NCBI GenBank assembly: GCA_028023455.1
Contig: JAQFVV010000255.1
Location: 930,001-994,000 of the forward strand
From: Epiperipatus broadwayi
Lineage: Eukaryota; Onychophora; Udeonychophora; Euonychophora; Peripatidae
Direction of reading: 5' to 3'
Length of the DNA: 64,000 nt
The position numbers and the translations under genes are program-made. Positions 27,188 through 37,789 of the stretch are shown here, in pieces. Under the pieces are notes generated by a model. That model was given only the letters and a program-made list of their open reading frames with translations, was not told the origin of the DNA and searched no databases. Every line of letters begins with the position of its first letter. Position 1 is the first letter of the stretch.

Positions 27188-27226
27188 ACCCAAGACCGGT
27201 TCCTACCACTGGCTTCCTCAGTGAGG
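27188..27226 (-). ncRNA. Hammerhead ribozyme motif, family B left arm
   Basis: On the minus strand: ACCTCA, CTGAGGA, stem II of roughly GCC-AGT-GGT, then GGAACCGGTC, which looks like GAAACCGGTC with one A lost, then TTGGG. The ACCGGT palindrome is the stem III. Degenerate. Confidence 0.6.
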
Positions 27227-27243
27227 TTCTTTGAATATCTAGT

Positions 27244-27283
27244 ACCTCACTGAGGAAACCAGTAGCAGAAATCGATTTGGGGT
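27244..27283 (+). ncRNA. Hammerhead ribozyme motif, family B right arm
   Basis: ACCTCA (27244-27249), CTGAGGA (27250-27256), weak stem II AACCAGTAGCA (27257-27267), GAAA (27268-27271), palindromic stem III ATCGAT including A15.1, then T, and TGGGGT (27278-27283). Stem I ACCTCA/TGGGGT pairs over 6 bp with one G-U. Stem II is decayed compared with the left arm. Confidence 0.65.
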
Positions 27284-27359
27284 TGGGAATATTCTGCAAA
27301 GCTCGTTAAGAGCTTATTTGCGAGCTCTATATATAACGTAAGTAGTTATATATATATAC

Positions 27360-28750
27360 ATTAATGTACATTATAAGTGTATCTTTAGCAGCTCGCGTAT
27401 ATTTAGATATTATACCTATTACATAACTTCATATTAATAATTATTAATCATTTTAGAATCTTAAAGATTGTGAATATTTTCTTAACCCATTTATATTTTA
27501 ATTGAAGATTAAGTATATCATGTAACTTATTAAAACACGACCCTCAAATTTTACACTTACCTGAATACGGTTATCTTAATTTCATCAAAAGTACATTTTT
27601 ATAATTGTATATATATAATTAGCCGTATGCTTAATAATTTTACTATATAATTGTTTTGATTGCGGTCTTCTTTAAAATAGCTTTGAGATAAATCTTCGTT
27701 AATATGGCGTCGGATTTTTTCTTTTAATTTAAAAAAAAAAAGAAAAGCTGTTACTTTAAAAAAAAAAAAAACTGATTTTCTTTTTAACACATTTTAAAAA
27801 TAAATTTTTTCATCCTGAAGTAATGTAATTCCACATTTTACAGTTTGAAATTTAATCAATATTTTAATTCTTTCTTTTTTAATCATTTTACTTTTTAAAA
27901 AGGTTTTTCAAAAACTTAATTATCGTTATTCTCTATTGCTTTGTTAATCACAAGGTAAATCGCATTTTAAAATTTTTTCTCAATGTTCAAATTGGCCAGA
28001 TTATTTTGACTTAACACTATTAAAAAGCTCCAATGAAGCAGAACTGTAGAAGCTTTGAAAAATGAACAATCTGAAGTGGAGAGCAAAAGAACTAAAGTAA
28101 TCATTTTGAAATAACATAGTTATGATTTAAACTTCTTTCTCAAGCACTTAAAACAGAAGTGTCTCACTATTGTGGAGAATAACTATTGAGACAAAATAGA
28201 ACTCGCTGACCCATTAAACCTTTAGAAGATTAGTTCACATTTTCTTTTAATGACAAGATTTCAGGTAGAAAGTTTTACAGAAAGAAAAACTTAAATTTTT
28301 ATTTTCTCCAAAAGATGGTGCCCTGTGACTTTAAAAAAAAGAGTGTATTTTAAAAGTATATACGTATGTAATAATTTTATGCCGCTAAATTCTCTTTTGA
28401 ATAATTTGAATTCAGATTTAAATCTACGTATTGCCGTTTGAATAGTTATTGTCATTTTAATTGATAAATTAATGGTAATTTTCTGCATTTTTCAGACTTT
28501 CCAAGCGCCGAGTCAAAAAGAAAACAGTCCGAAGAAGTTCAGCCTAATAGTAAATATGGTAATTGGCAAAGGTAAATGTTATTGACGGAGTCTCAACTTA
28601 TAAAAACAAAGAAAAGAGTGATCATAGTTTAACCAATTAATTGAAATTATGTTTTTTCTGACCCTTTGGTATTCACTCATTGTTTAAACACTTGCATAAT
28701 TTTTTCACGACTTAATCTTTAATCAAGAGAGCGCCGTATCTTCTACTTTT
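27360..28750. other. No gene seen
   Basis: AT-rich sequence with poly-A tracts at 27729-27770. Short ORFs here are low-complexity. Confidence 0.45.
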
Positions 28751-28755
28751 TTTTT

Positions 28756-28843
28756 TTCACGTGTCAAAGCATCGGCCGGGAAGCGAACCCGGACAACTGC
28801 TTGTAAGGCAGCTGTGCTGACCACTCGGCCATCAACGCTTGAC
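28756..28843 (-). mobile_element. tRNA-derived SINE, subfamily 1
   Basis: On the minus strand it reads like a whole tRNA: GTCAAGCGTTGATGGCC, A box TGGCCGAGTGGTC, anticodon arm CTGC-CTTACAA-GCAG (anticodon position TAC, as in valine tRNA), T arm CCGGG-TTCGCTT-CCCGG with a B box differing at one base, and GCTTTGAC closing an acceptor-like stem. An A-rich tail follows. Best preserved of the copies with 56886-56975. It could be a tRNA pseudogene, but seven dispersed copies argue for a SINE. Confidence 0.85.
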
Positions 28844-29285
28844 ATCTTCTACTTTGTCTAATTTTTAATAAAATGATCAAAAAGTCAACTTCTTGTTTGT
28901 TTTTTTTCTTTATATATAAATGTATATCGAAGTTTGTGTATATGATCTGAGTATTAATTAAAAATTTAATGATCGGTGGTTGCATTGAAAGTCAAGTAAC
29001 ATTGAGGGCTAAATAACTTTACCTGATCCAACAATTCCATTTAATTGGAAAAACTAAATATTTATTTATATGTAAATTAATATTTAAATTCATTTTAACT
29101 ATTATATATATAATGTAATTTTTATTTTATGCGCACATGCGTACTAATTGAAAAAAGTTAAAATTCGCACTAATCATCACAAAATACTATCTTTCGACAA
29201 AAAAATAAATAGCAATAACATTTCAATTTTTTTTTTAATCATTAGAATCCTATTGAATAGTAATAATTATGAGTAGTTACGTAAA

Positions 29286-29394
29286 AGTCCGACAGCGAGA
29301 TTTCAGCCACAGCTGCTTTACAAGCAGTTGTCCCGGGTTAGCGGGTTCGCTTCCTGGCTGATGCTATGACACATGAGAAAAAAAAAATTAGTCC
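29286..29394 (+). mobile_element. tRNA-derived SINE, subfamily 2 (5' altered)
   Basis: CACAGCTGCTTTACAAGCAG, a GGGTTAGCGGGTTCGCTTCC segment (about 9 bp longer than subfamily 1 before the B box), GATGCTATGACAC and an A tail. The 5' end is replaced by a block (GTCCGACAGCGAGATTTCA) like the flank of the repeat at 29400. Confidence 0.8.
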
Positions 29395-29484
29395 AACGGT
29401 GAGATTTAACATACGTATTAGTCCGGTGACAGATAGTAAGAGAAAATAGCATTTGTATGTGGAAAAAAATGTACACTTATATTA

Positions 29485-29706
29485 TAGCGCCAACACAAAC
29501 AAATTTGTAAATAAAAATCGAATTAAACACATTTACAATCTTCTAAAAACGAAAAGAATTTTTTAAAGTGAATATTAGATAATAAATCAACATTATCTGA
29601 TCGAGATATCATCTAATATTCACTTAAAAAATTAATTGTTTTTAGAAGATTATAATTGTGTTTAATTCGGTCTTTATTTACACATTTGTTTGTGCCGGCA
29701 TTAATT
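29485..29706. repeat. Foldback inverted repeat, family F
   Basis: Arms of about 95 bp: GCGCCAACACAAACAAATTTG (29486) faces CACATTTGTTTGTGCCGGC (about 29681-29699), with the axis near 29596. A flanking block GGTGAGATTTAACATACGTA (about 29399) recurs near 59546, and one arm recurs at 60270-60400. A stem-loop GTGA-GATT-TCAC followed by ATACGTA might be a ruined hammerhead, but the core is not recognisable. Confidence 0.75.
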
Positions 29707-30031
29707 GCTATTTTAAAAATAAGAGAATCAAAATGGCCTAAATAATTGAAAGATAAGAACCATGAATGTCTCATTTTGAAATATTAGAAAGGTATTGACT
29801 ATACGTGTGTGTGTAATTTACTTGTGCAATGCCATGAAATGGTGTAGTAGGCATATATAATTGATGAGGTGAGGGGAATTGAGTCAATTAAAGACAATTG
29901 TGAAATCAAAAGTTAGTTTTGATTATATATATAAGGGATTCGAACTCAGACTTTCACACGACCCCAACTCTCAATGCCATTTCATATTGCTGATCCACCT
30001 GATCATACACATGTTGAAAAGATAAATAATC

Positions 30032-30075
30032 ACCAAAATATGTATTTCATGCTAAACCAGCAATCATCAGTTGGT
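30032..30075 (-). ncRNA. Hammerhead ribozyme motif, family I copy 3
   Basis: On the minus strand: ACCAA (30075-30071), CTGATGA (30070-30064), stem II TTGCTGGTTTAGCAT (30063-30049), GAAA (30048-30045), TACATA, TT, TTGGT (30036-30032). The stem I ACCAA/TTGGT is perfect, the core intact, and inner stem II is 4 bp (TGCT/AGCA). H17 would be U, which hammerheads accept. Confidence 0.8.
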
Positions 30076-30106
30076 CCAGATTACTATCTCCATATATATA
30101 TATATA

Positions 30107-30138
30107 TTGCTGGTTTAGCACGAAATACGAATATTGGT
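30107..30138 (+). ncRNA. Half hammerhead, core lost to (TA)n
   Basis: Stem II TTGCTGGTTTAGCAC (30107-30121), GAAA (30122-30125), TACGAATA and TTGGT (30134-30138) are intact, but the bases that should be CTGATGA are TA repeats. Confidence 0.7.
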
Positions 30139-30448
30139 GATTATTTATCTTTTCAACATGTGTATGATCAGGTGAATCAGCAATATGAGATGGCACGGAG
30201 AGTTGAGGTCGTGTGAAAGTCTGAGTTCGAATCCCTTACATATTACATTATATATGTGCAGGTGTGTGTAAGCCTGTACAGTGTATTAATTTACAAATAA
30301 AATGATGTAAAATTAGATTATTCGTGTTAATGTAGATTTTAAGTATCAGTTAGATAAATTATAAAATCATTTGTTTTGATGTAATCTTACAAGGATAATA
30401 TTAAGTAATTCTAGAAATTTTTAAAAAATCATGTTTTATTATTTTTTT

Positions 30449-30548
30449 TCCTCGTGTGTCATAGCATCATCCGGGAAGCGAACCCGCTAACCTGGGACAA
30501 CTGCTTGTAAAGCAGCTGTCGCTGACGTCTCGACCACCAATGCTTGAC
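30449..30548 (-). mobile_element. tRNA-derived SINE, subfamily 2
   Basis: On the minus strand: GTCAAGCATTGGTGGTCGAG, ACGTCAGCGACAGC, anticodon-arm hairpin CTGCTTTACAAGCAG, then AGGTTAGCGGGTTCGCTTCC, GATGCTATGACAC and a poly-A tail. Differs from subfamily 1 by CTATGACAC for CTTTGACAC and by the extra bases before the B box. Confidence 0.85.
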
Positions 30549-31019
30549 AAATCATGTTTTATTGCCTTTTCTTTTATAAATAACTACATAGTAATTATAA
30601 ATGTAGTATAATAAAGCATTTAAAGCATACAGACTAAATATTATTACATTATTTTTATCTCGGATATAGATTTAAATTTCATTCAATAACCAATATGAGT
30701 AGTATTCTTAAATATTATTTGCCTAATATAATTTAATTCCAACCACTTTTCTCTACATATATATATATATATATAATATCTTAAATATAATTAAAATTAT
30801 TTTATATTATTTAACATCCTTCAAACAAATAAAAACATTAGAAAAAAAGCAGGTATTCCTCAAATACATATTAAATTAAATCAGCAACATCAGATCATTG
30901 TTCAATATTTACCATGCATACATTGTAATATTTAATTTATAAGTATCACAATCCTTACAAGTACTCAAGAATGATCATCACCTTCAAATAAATCTACCAT
31001 TATTAATTATTTATTAATT

Positions 31020-31790
31020 AAATTAAAAATTATTATTTTAGCCCAAATATCAATCTTGTTACTTTGTCTGATATATTATCAATCAATAATGTTGTTTTTT
31101 CACTTTTTATTTATAATAAATCCTACTCTACTTGTACTTCCAATGTTTGTGTCTTTATAGTACACTACATGTTCACTTTTAAATCAAAGTTTATTTTCAT
31201 TTTTGCTTTTAATTTCATAAAGTCCAACAATATTCCATTTAATATTAGACAGTTCTTTCTTCAATTTGAGCAATATTTCTTCATTTGAAAGTGATCCGCA
31301 GTTAAAGGTTGTAATGAAATGGCAGCCTGGGTCCACAATCAGGGCATTCTTAGCAATTGCTGCTTTTGCTAAAAAATTTACAGTCTCCTGGTATTTGTTT
31401 GTCATGTTTGTAAATATCTATTTAAAAAAATATTATTCACACATACAATCATTCTATCTTCAATTAAACAGGTGATATTTCAATTAAGAATTATCAGGCA
31501 ACTAAGAAAAAAGTCATGGCTTTTTTTCTTTAGCTTAGAAATAAAGAACAAATAAATTCATCCTGCTGGCTGATGTATGTTGGTAAATAGTCCAACCATG
31601 TTCATATACTATACAAATAATCATACAGTAATAGCAGCTGCAATGACAAAAATGTATACATATTAGTAATTTGGCCCACTCAGTTCCTTTAAGATCTCAA
31701 ACAGAAATTAAAGGATATCCTTTCAGTTAATAACTAACCCTTTTCTACAGTCAGAAATAAATATAGTAGATTTTAATTAAATACCAGATC
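31020..31790 (-). pseudogene. RTE-like LINE 5' end: UTR and endonuclease start
   Basis: The minus-strand frame at 31405-31184 includes NCGSLSNEEILLKLKKEL and SNIKWNIVGLYEIKSKNE, the N-terminal part of the apurinic-like endonuclease of RTE/BovB LINEs (conserved pattern IKWDIIGLSEVR). Upstream on the same strand (31500-31790) is the 5' UTR shared with 54720-55010. Truncated 3', with stops nearby. Confidence 0.7.
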
Positions 31791-31799
31791 AGAAATTAT

Positions 31800-33130
31800 G
31801 CTCATTCCATAAAGATGACAGTTATGGCAAAAAATTTGTTAGGATCAATTCCTTGGATTACTGTAGTTAATAATAACTTTGCTATTTTAAATCTATTCCT
31901 ATATAAATTTATCAATTTTTGTGTACTTTTATGGATCATCCTGCATTAGCATGCGTTTTATTGTCACCTTATTCCTAAGATGGCCACAGGATAATAGAAA
32001 AAAGTGTTCTGTTGTGCTAAGATCAGAAACAATTAATTAAGAAGAATCTTGAGCCATGAAAAGAAGCATGGATACAAGTTTTAAACTTACCTGTGTAGAA
32101 TAAGATGACAAGAAAATGAAATAAAAGAAACGTGATACATTAACAATAATGATATTAACAAAAGATTGAATAGTGTCCAATTATATAATTATTGGAATAT
32201 TTATGATATTATTAAGAAGACAATGCTAATACAATAAATAGTGAAAGTACACTAATATGAAAAATTAATTTATTAGAAAAAATTTACAGCTTCGCACTGG
32301 TTTGGATCAGGTCAATTATATTCATGGAACTAATATACTTCATTCCTTATTTGTTTTATTTATCTATACTAACTTATTAAAAACAGACTGCAATCACATG
32401 TCAGACAAATAAATATTAAATATACCCTGAGATTGTGGATTATTTAGTTGTTAGAATATACTATGAAATTAATAAAATTGTCCTTAGATTTCTTAATATA
32501 TTGTTCACGCATTTATTCACTTATATAGATGTAGAAATAGATTTAACGTTATAAAAGTCTCATTATTTATGCAACAAATTTTTATTACAAATTACAAATA
32601 ATTTCACATTTTTAAACATCCCCTCATATCATTATAAATTGGTGCTTCCATTCAAGAGGCATATCTATTAAAGTTGCTCTTCATGCCTTTATGCTATTTT
32701 AAATTATATTAGTTCTATGAATATGACCAACCTGGTTGAAAGCAGGGCTAAGCTGTAAACATTTTTCTAATAAATTAATCTTTACAAATTAGTGTACCTT
32801 TACTATTTATTTTATATTCAAATTAAGGAAAGAAGTAATCTAATTGAGTTATAAGATAATGCGAATGTTAATATTAAGGTGTTTTTTTAAAAGCAGTCAT
32901 GTGCTCAGCACCAAAACTATGTTAAGCTAAATACAATTGGTAGTTTTTTAATTCATTGACTACATTGTAAAGGATATCTATATATATACACTTGAATTTT
33001 GTTACATCTATATTAATGAAAGTTTTCCATAATTATATACAGGACTTTTTTTTAATAAAAAAAAAAAGACGCCGAAACTCACTTCTCGTCAAGCTTTTTA
33101 CTAAAGAAATTATATTCAAATATCATTTAA
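31800..33130. other. No gene seen
   Basis: AT-rich sequence. Nothing recognised. Confidence 0.4.
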
Positions 33131-33135
33131 ATGTC

Positions 33136-33252
33136 AAGCATTGGTTGTCGAGAGTCAGAGAAGTCAGCGACAGCTGCTTTACAAGCAGTTGTCCCTGGTT
33201 AGCGGTTCGCTTCCCGGTTGATGCTATGACACATGAGGAAAAAAAAAAAGAA
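33136..33252 (+). mobile_element. tRNA-derived SINE, subfamily 2
   Basis: GTCAAGCATTGGTTGTCGAG, a small insertion before GTCAGCGACAGC, the anticodon-arm hairpin CTGCTTTACAAGCAG, GGTTAGCGGTTCGCTTCCC, GATGCTATGACAC and a poly-A tail. Same subfamily as 30449-30548, in opposite orientation. Confidence 0.85.
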
Positions 33253-33499
33253 ATTTAAAGCAGCTTTTCTAACTATGAAGCAATAAAAAAATTAAACAAA
33301 ATTTATCATAATTTTTTTTATTTTAGATGTCAAATCTAAAGTTAAATAAACAAATACAAATATACAACTGATAACTAAATGTAAAATGAAATTGTAAAAC
33401 TTTATATAATTTAATAAAAGTTTTAATGGTGATTTCCAAAGTTTTGTCCAATTCTCATCTGACAAATCATCTCAATTCATTTTTTTTAGTTTTAGTGTC

Positions 33500-34600
33500 T
33501 ATAGCTGAATGATGTGTCTAAATAGATCAACATATTTTGAAGGATCAAAAAGTGTCAAAGGTGGTCCAAGGAGTTTGATTAAACTGTTCTGATCTTCAAA
33601 AAGATCTTATTGGGGTAATAATTAAATTTATTTGTGAAAACACAAGTTCACATTCACTTGAAAAAATGGGAATAGAATTCAGAGCATATATCAAATGCAT
33701 GATTTGTCTTTTTGAGAATGTATTCAAGAAATCCACAAATCATTTTTCTTTCGTTTAGCTGTAGTCTGATTGACATGTTTCTAATTTCCATCTTTTCAAA
33801 TGTCAACTGAATATCAATATCTTCAGACCAATATTTTTGGTCAATTATGCAAACCCAAAGTCCAAATTCAACATCTTTGCTATCTAGCATCCTTTTCTCA
33901 AATGACTCTTTCAATGTGATATAAAATGTTTTCAGATCAATAGGAGGATCATTTTTAGAACCTTTTGCATGAAGTGAAACTCCACAAAAATTCAGATCAT
34001 GTACAGTCGCTACAGAACATTTATAAAAGGATTCAAAATTCTGTTTTCTTTCTTCAAAAACTTGAACTAATGCATTTATTTTTTCAATTGTAGATCCAAA
34101 TTTACTTCTGATAATTTTTAGAGAGCATCGCATGTAAACACTAGATCCAATAAAAAGGTGGCTAAAGTTGTTATTTTTTCCTTAAGCCATCATAAGTACA
34201 TTTATCCTTTTTATCTCTTGTAAAATCATTCATTGCTTCTTCAAAATGACTCACAAGAGATTCAAAATTATTCCACATAGTCGAAACTGAACGAGAACTA
34301 AATATCACCCATAATTCTGCACATTTATGTAACTCTCTGTTATTTTTCAGCAGCACATGGTATAAAACATAAAGTTTATCAATAAATTATTTGAATCCAC
34401 TGATTCATGAAATTTTCTTTACAGCATCACTGATAAATCTACTCTATGATTACCACAATACCAAACTATAATGGGAGGAAATTTTTATGTCTTCAGCTTT
34501 CTGTGTAGGGTTTGTCGAGCTTCCATATTATGTGGGTTGAAAGCAATTCACATCTAGTGAGCCATATGATATACATAAAAAAAGCTGAATATAAATATTC
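33500..34600 (-). pseudogene. hAT-type transposase relic, KIAA1586-like
   Basis: Minus-strand frames at 34356-34171 and 34133-33654 read as one protein broken by a frameshift. The first has ELWVIFSSRSVSTMWNNFES then LVSHFEEAMNDFTRDKK, the pattern of KIAA1586-like hAT transposases (Trp, Ser-Arg-Thr/Ser-Val, Trp, HF). Upstream, to about 34580, decayed peptide NHRVDLSV and NNLLINFM precede it in the expected order. The 159-codon frame continues with the middle of the transposase. No terminal repeats found. It differs from the GTF2IRD2-like element at 5.5-9.7 kb. Confidence 0.65.
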
Positions 34601-35266
34601 AACCTTATGATATGTTTACACTACACTCAATGGACAGTCCTCTTATCATCACTTTTGAAAGCATTCCTCTACAAAGTTTTTTTTTGGAAATCCAGTGAAC
34701 ATCTCATCAAACATGCCTGAATTGCATTTGTTTGAAATGTGATTTCAAAAATACAAAGACCCATCAGTGCTCAAAGAATGTAAGATCACACAATAAAGAA
34801 GAGTTACAAATAACCTGATACAATATCCCCAGATAATCCATTGTTTAATAAGGATAGTGGCATTCAACATAACCTAAATAGTTCTGCTTCAATTGAAATA
34901 ATAATATGAATAAACAAACCAATGGAAAGACATTCCACCACTCCTGTTACTTGAAAAGATATATGTGCAGCTTAATCAGATATAGAATACACTACAGATA
35001 AACCACTAAGTGACAATATGTCTGGTACTGATGAAGAAAGAGGTAATTTTTTTAAAATTGGAAAAAAAAAAAAAAAGCAAAAATCTTCAGATAAAATCAT
35101 TCTAAAAATAGAAGAACAAATCATAGAGGAAAATAACTCACATAATAATCAATTCTGTATTATTAATACACATTGCCCCAAAAAATTAAGTTTAAACATT
35201 AAAAACATTCTATAATTAATCTTTTGAATTGGCAAAAAATAGCTCATTCATCAATATACTGTAAAT

Positions 35267-35551
35267 CACTAAATATCACATGATCACTATCTTATGCTAT
35301 CACATAACTGTTATTAAATAGGCAAAACTCTCTAGTCAGTAATGCCACTCTGTGCATTAGATCCTAAGATCTAGGTGCAGTGTTCTCAGATCCAAGGCTC
35401 CTTACTGATGAAGGCCATAATCCAGAAACTAGTCTGGGGATATTGGATGAGTAGGCACTAGTTGGGGATTTTATGCACAAGCCTTCTGGCATCCATTGAT
35501 TACTCAGGTTGGCACAGGGTGGCATTACTGTATGGAGAGTTTTGCCTGTTT
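35267..35551 (+). mobile_element. Hammerhead element, family C (copy 1)
   Basis: Target duplication AATATACTGTAAAT (35253-35266) and AATATGCTGTAAAT (35552-35565), 13 of 14 matching. Layout: 5' tail (CACTAAATATCACATGATC), palindrome edge GGCAAAACTCTC, then the right half of the palindrome with ribozyme and the 3' end GAGTTTTGCCTGTTT. Most of the left inner arm is deleted. Confidence 0.85.
35399..35440 (+). ncRNA. Hammerhead ribozyme motif, family C copy 1
   Basis: TCCTTA (35399-35404), CTGATGA (35405-35411), a weak stem II (35412-35424), GAAA (35425-35428), CTAG (35429-35432), TC, TGGGGA (35435-35440). Stem I pairs over 6 bp using two G-U. ACTAGT is the palindromic stem III. Confidence 0.7.
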
Positions 35552-35579
35552 AATATGCTGTAAATCCAGAATCCAAAAA

Positions 35580-36400
35580 GATGAAATTCATATTTTTGCT
35601 TTTGACCAATTCAAATAAAATTCCATCATCAAAACCTATAATATTTTGATCTCTATGTGATTAAACTACCTATAAACAATTGCAAAAACCACTCTCATAA
35701 AATTGAAAACAAAGTTGGAGTGAATAACTCCAGTTATTTCAAATGCCTTAGATTTTCTACCTGCAGTAATAACACTCTCTTTCATTGCATCTTATAAAAA
35801 CTGTACAATATAAATACATTTTGATGCAAAACCAACCAATTTCAAACAATATCAAAAATCTGCCCTATTAAAATGAATCAAATACTTTGAGCAAATCAAT
35901 AAAAGCCATATATAAATAATTCCTATGTTCTCTAATAGTTTCTTGCATTTTCCTGCAATTAAAATCATATCTCTAGTGCTTCTTGATTTTCTAAAATCAC
36001 ATTGAGTTTCTGGTGAGAATTTATCTATAACTAAAGGGGATAGTACTGATATTCCATAATAATTACCACAAACTTGTCTACTACTTTTCTTTTTAAAAAT
36101 TGCATCAATTAAAGTATTTTTAAGATCAGATGGTACAACTGGATGGGTTCAGATATTCTTAAAAAAAATTCCAATATTCTGCAGCCAACACATTACTACC
36201 ATATTTTAAAACTTCCCTCGTATTTCATCAGGACCTTCAGCCTTTCCATTTTTAAGATTACGAAGAGCTATTTTGACTTCATTAAACTGGATATCTTTGT
36301 CCAAATCTAAATGAGTAGATAAAATGGATATATCCTTAAAAGTCATAAATATCCTTGCTTTTACATGACTTTGAACTAAACTGTCTTTTGCTTTAAAGAA
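35580..36400 (-). pseudogene. LINE reverse-transcriptase fragment
   Basis: The minus strand carries the same broken reverse-transcriptase region as 37790-38668: the blocks corresponding to LKNGKAEGPDE near 36230, ETQC near 36005, and a palm-like AFIDLLK near 35905. Many frame breaks. Confidence 0.6.
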
Positions 36401-36483
36401 GCTACTCCGGTTCTAGTCCCAAACAAGTTGTTTTCTTGTAATTTCGAGGTATGCTTTGAAAAATTGTTTATAAAAACAGTACC

Positions 36484-36843
36484 TTATTCCACGTCCTGAA
36501 ATATATTTGAAGGTGTGAGCATTTTGTCTCTGTCTTTAATTTTTTTTATTACTCCGATATAGGCATTCATGGCACTGAGGGTGTTTTGTTCAAAGATAAA
36601 TTGGCATCTGATAATCCAGACTGCATAAAAAAGGAAGATGGCCAATCTGATTATGAAAATATCCCCACTATTGATGGCTGTTTTAATAGATAATAACATT
36701 CTAATATCAACTGTGACCTTAGTTGATATCAATGCTTTAATGGTATTAAAGTAGGGACATGTGTAAAGATGTTGAATAGTTTCATCAGTCATTTTGCAAA
36801 GTTGACATTGAGGATTGATGTTATTAAAACCTCTTTTCCACAC
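36484..36843 (-). pseudogene. LINE C-terminal zinc-binding domain fragment
   Basis: The open frame begins MWKRGFNNINPQCQLCKMTD and continues ETIQHLYTCPYF. The Cys-x2-Cys...His-x4-Cys spacing and following hydrophobic helices are those of the zf-RVT domain at the C terminus of many LINE reverse transcriptases. It sits between the two duplicated units and is a different LINE from the flanking fragments. It is 119 codons, open, but truncated upstream. Confidence 0.65.
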
Positions 36844-37481
36844 CAGAAAGTGGTTAGTGGGTAATGTTAGTAGGTTCAGCTTTACGATAAAGTCGATAAA
36901 TTTTGATTCAGTGTACCAACTTTTTCGTTTTTTTGATTAATAGTTTGTTATTTAGATTAATTTCATGTGAGGTAAAGCAAAAATCCATCAATGCTCAAAG
37001 AATATAAATACGATCACACAATAAAGAAGAGTTACAAATAACTTGATACAATATCCCCAGATAATCCATTGTTTAATAAGGACAGTGGCATTCAACATCA
37101 ATTGAAATAACAAAATGAATAAACAAACCCATGGAAAGATATTCCATCATTCCTGTTATTTAAAAAGATATGTGTGCAACTGAATCAGATATTGAATACA
37201 CAATAGATAAACCATTAAATGACAATATGTCTGATACTGATGGAGAAAGAGGTAATTTTTTTAAAGTTAGAAAAAAGAAAATAAATAAAAGGCAAAAATC
37301 TTTGAATAAAATAATTCTAAAAATAGAAGAACAAATGCTAGAGGAAAATAACTCACATAATAATCAAGATTCTGTATTATTAATACACATTGTCCCAAAA
37401 AATTAAGTTTAAACATTAAAAACATTCTACAAATCATCTTTTGAATTGGAAAAACAGCATATTCATTAGTATACTGTAAAT

Positions 37482-37768
37482 CACTTAAAATTACATGATC
37501 ACTATCTCTTATGCTAGCACATAACTGTTATTAAACAGGCAAAACTCTCCATACAGTAGTGCCTCCCTGTGCATTAGATCCTAAGATCTAGGTGCAATGT
37601 TCTCAGATCCAAGGCTCCTTACTGATGAAGGCTATAAGCTAGAAACTAATCTGGGGATATTGGATGAGTAGACACTAGATGGGGATTTTATGCACACACC
37701 TTCTGGCATCCATTGATTACTCTGGTTGGCACAGAGTGGCACTACTGTATGGAGAGTTTTGCCTCTTT
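37482..37768 (+). mobile_element. Hammerhead element, family C (copy 2)
   Basis: The duplicate of 35267-35551, at the same target (ATACTGTAAAT on the left, AATATGCTGTAAAT at 37769-37782). The 5' tail and palindrome edge are better preserved (TTATGCTAGCACATAACTG, CTCTCCATACAGTAGTGCC). Confidence 0.85.
37616..37657 (+). ncRNA. Hammerhead ribozyme motif, family C copy 2
   Basis: TCCTTA (37616-37621), CTGATGA (37622-37628), stem II AGGCTATAAGCTA (37629-37641; GGCT/AGCT pairs with one G-U), GAAA (37642-37645), CTAA, TC, TGGGGA (37652-37657). Stem I is 6 bp with two G-U. Confidence 0.7.
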
Positions 37769-37789
37769 AATATGCTGTAAATCCAGAAT

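Larger units (their letters stand above)
27076..27338 (+). mobile_element. Palindromic hammerhead element, family B
   Basis: A 13-bp perfect duplication TAAGTAGTTATAT flanks it (27063-27075 and 27339-27351). The palindrome spans about 27134-27337 (ATAGAGCTCGCAAATAAGCT facing its complement), with a 5' tail of about 60 bp on one side containing TCATATGTCACATGATC. That tail is alignable with the inverted 3' tail of family A (both have TCACATGA and AAGCTTGTA blocks). Hammerhead motifs lie in both arms. Confidence 0.8.
29935..30240. mobile_element. Palindromic family I element
   Basis: Two inverted family I halves meet at a (TA)n run (30091-30107). Each half runs from the ribozyme outward to a tRNA-like block ending GTTCGAATCCC (plus, about 30225-30235; minus, about 29937-29950). 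The outer blocks read TGGCACGGAGAGTTGAGG (A-box-like) and GAGTTCGAATCCC (B box) on the plus strand. The minus half keeps a full hammerhead. In the plus half the (TA)n replaces stem I and the core. Confidence 0.8.
34752..36360. repeat. Tandem duplication, unit 1
   Basis: Colinear with 36980-38575 at an offset of about 2.2 kb, including the same family C insertion at the same site (35267-35551 and 37482-37768). The duplication therefore happened after that insertion. The unit also has a plus-strand frame (35018-35215) that matches 37221-37400 at the peptide level (GERGNFFK, KIILKIEEQ, EENNSHNNQ). Its origin is unknown. Confidence 0.85.

Noticed and set aside
28756-28843. A functional tRNA-Val gene
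   Set aside because: The A and B boxes and arms are tRNA-like, but the acceptor stem has a bulge, the B box is altered, spacing is unusual, and several dispersed copies with A tails exist.
28764-28985. 73-codon minus-strand frame
   Set aside because: Its C-terminal part is the translation of the tRNA-derived SINE and the rest is AT-rich sequence; no domain.
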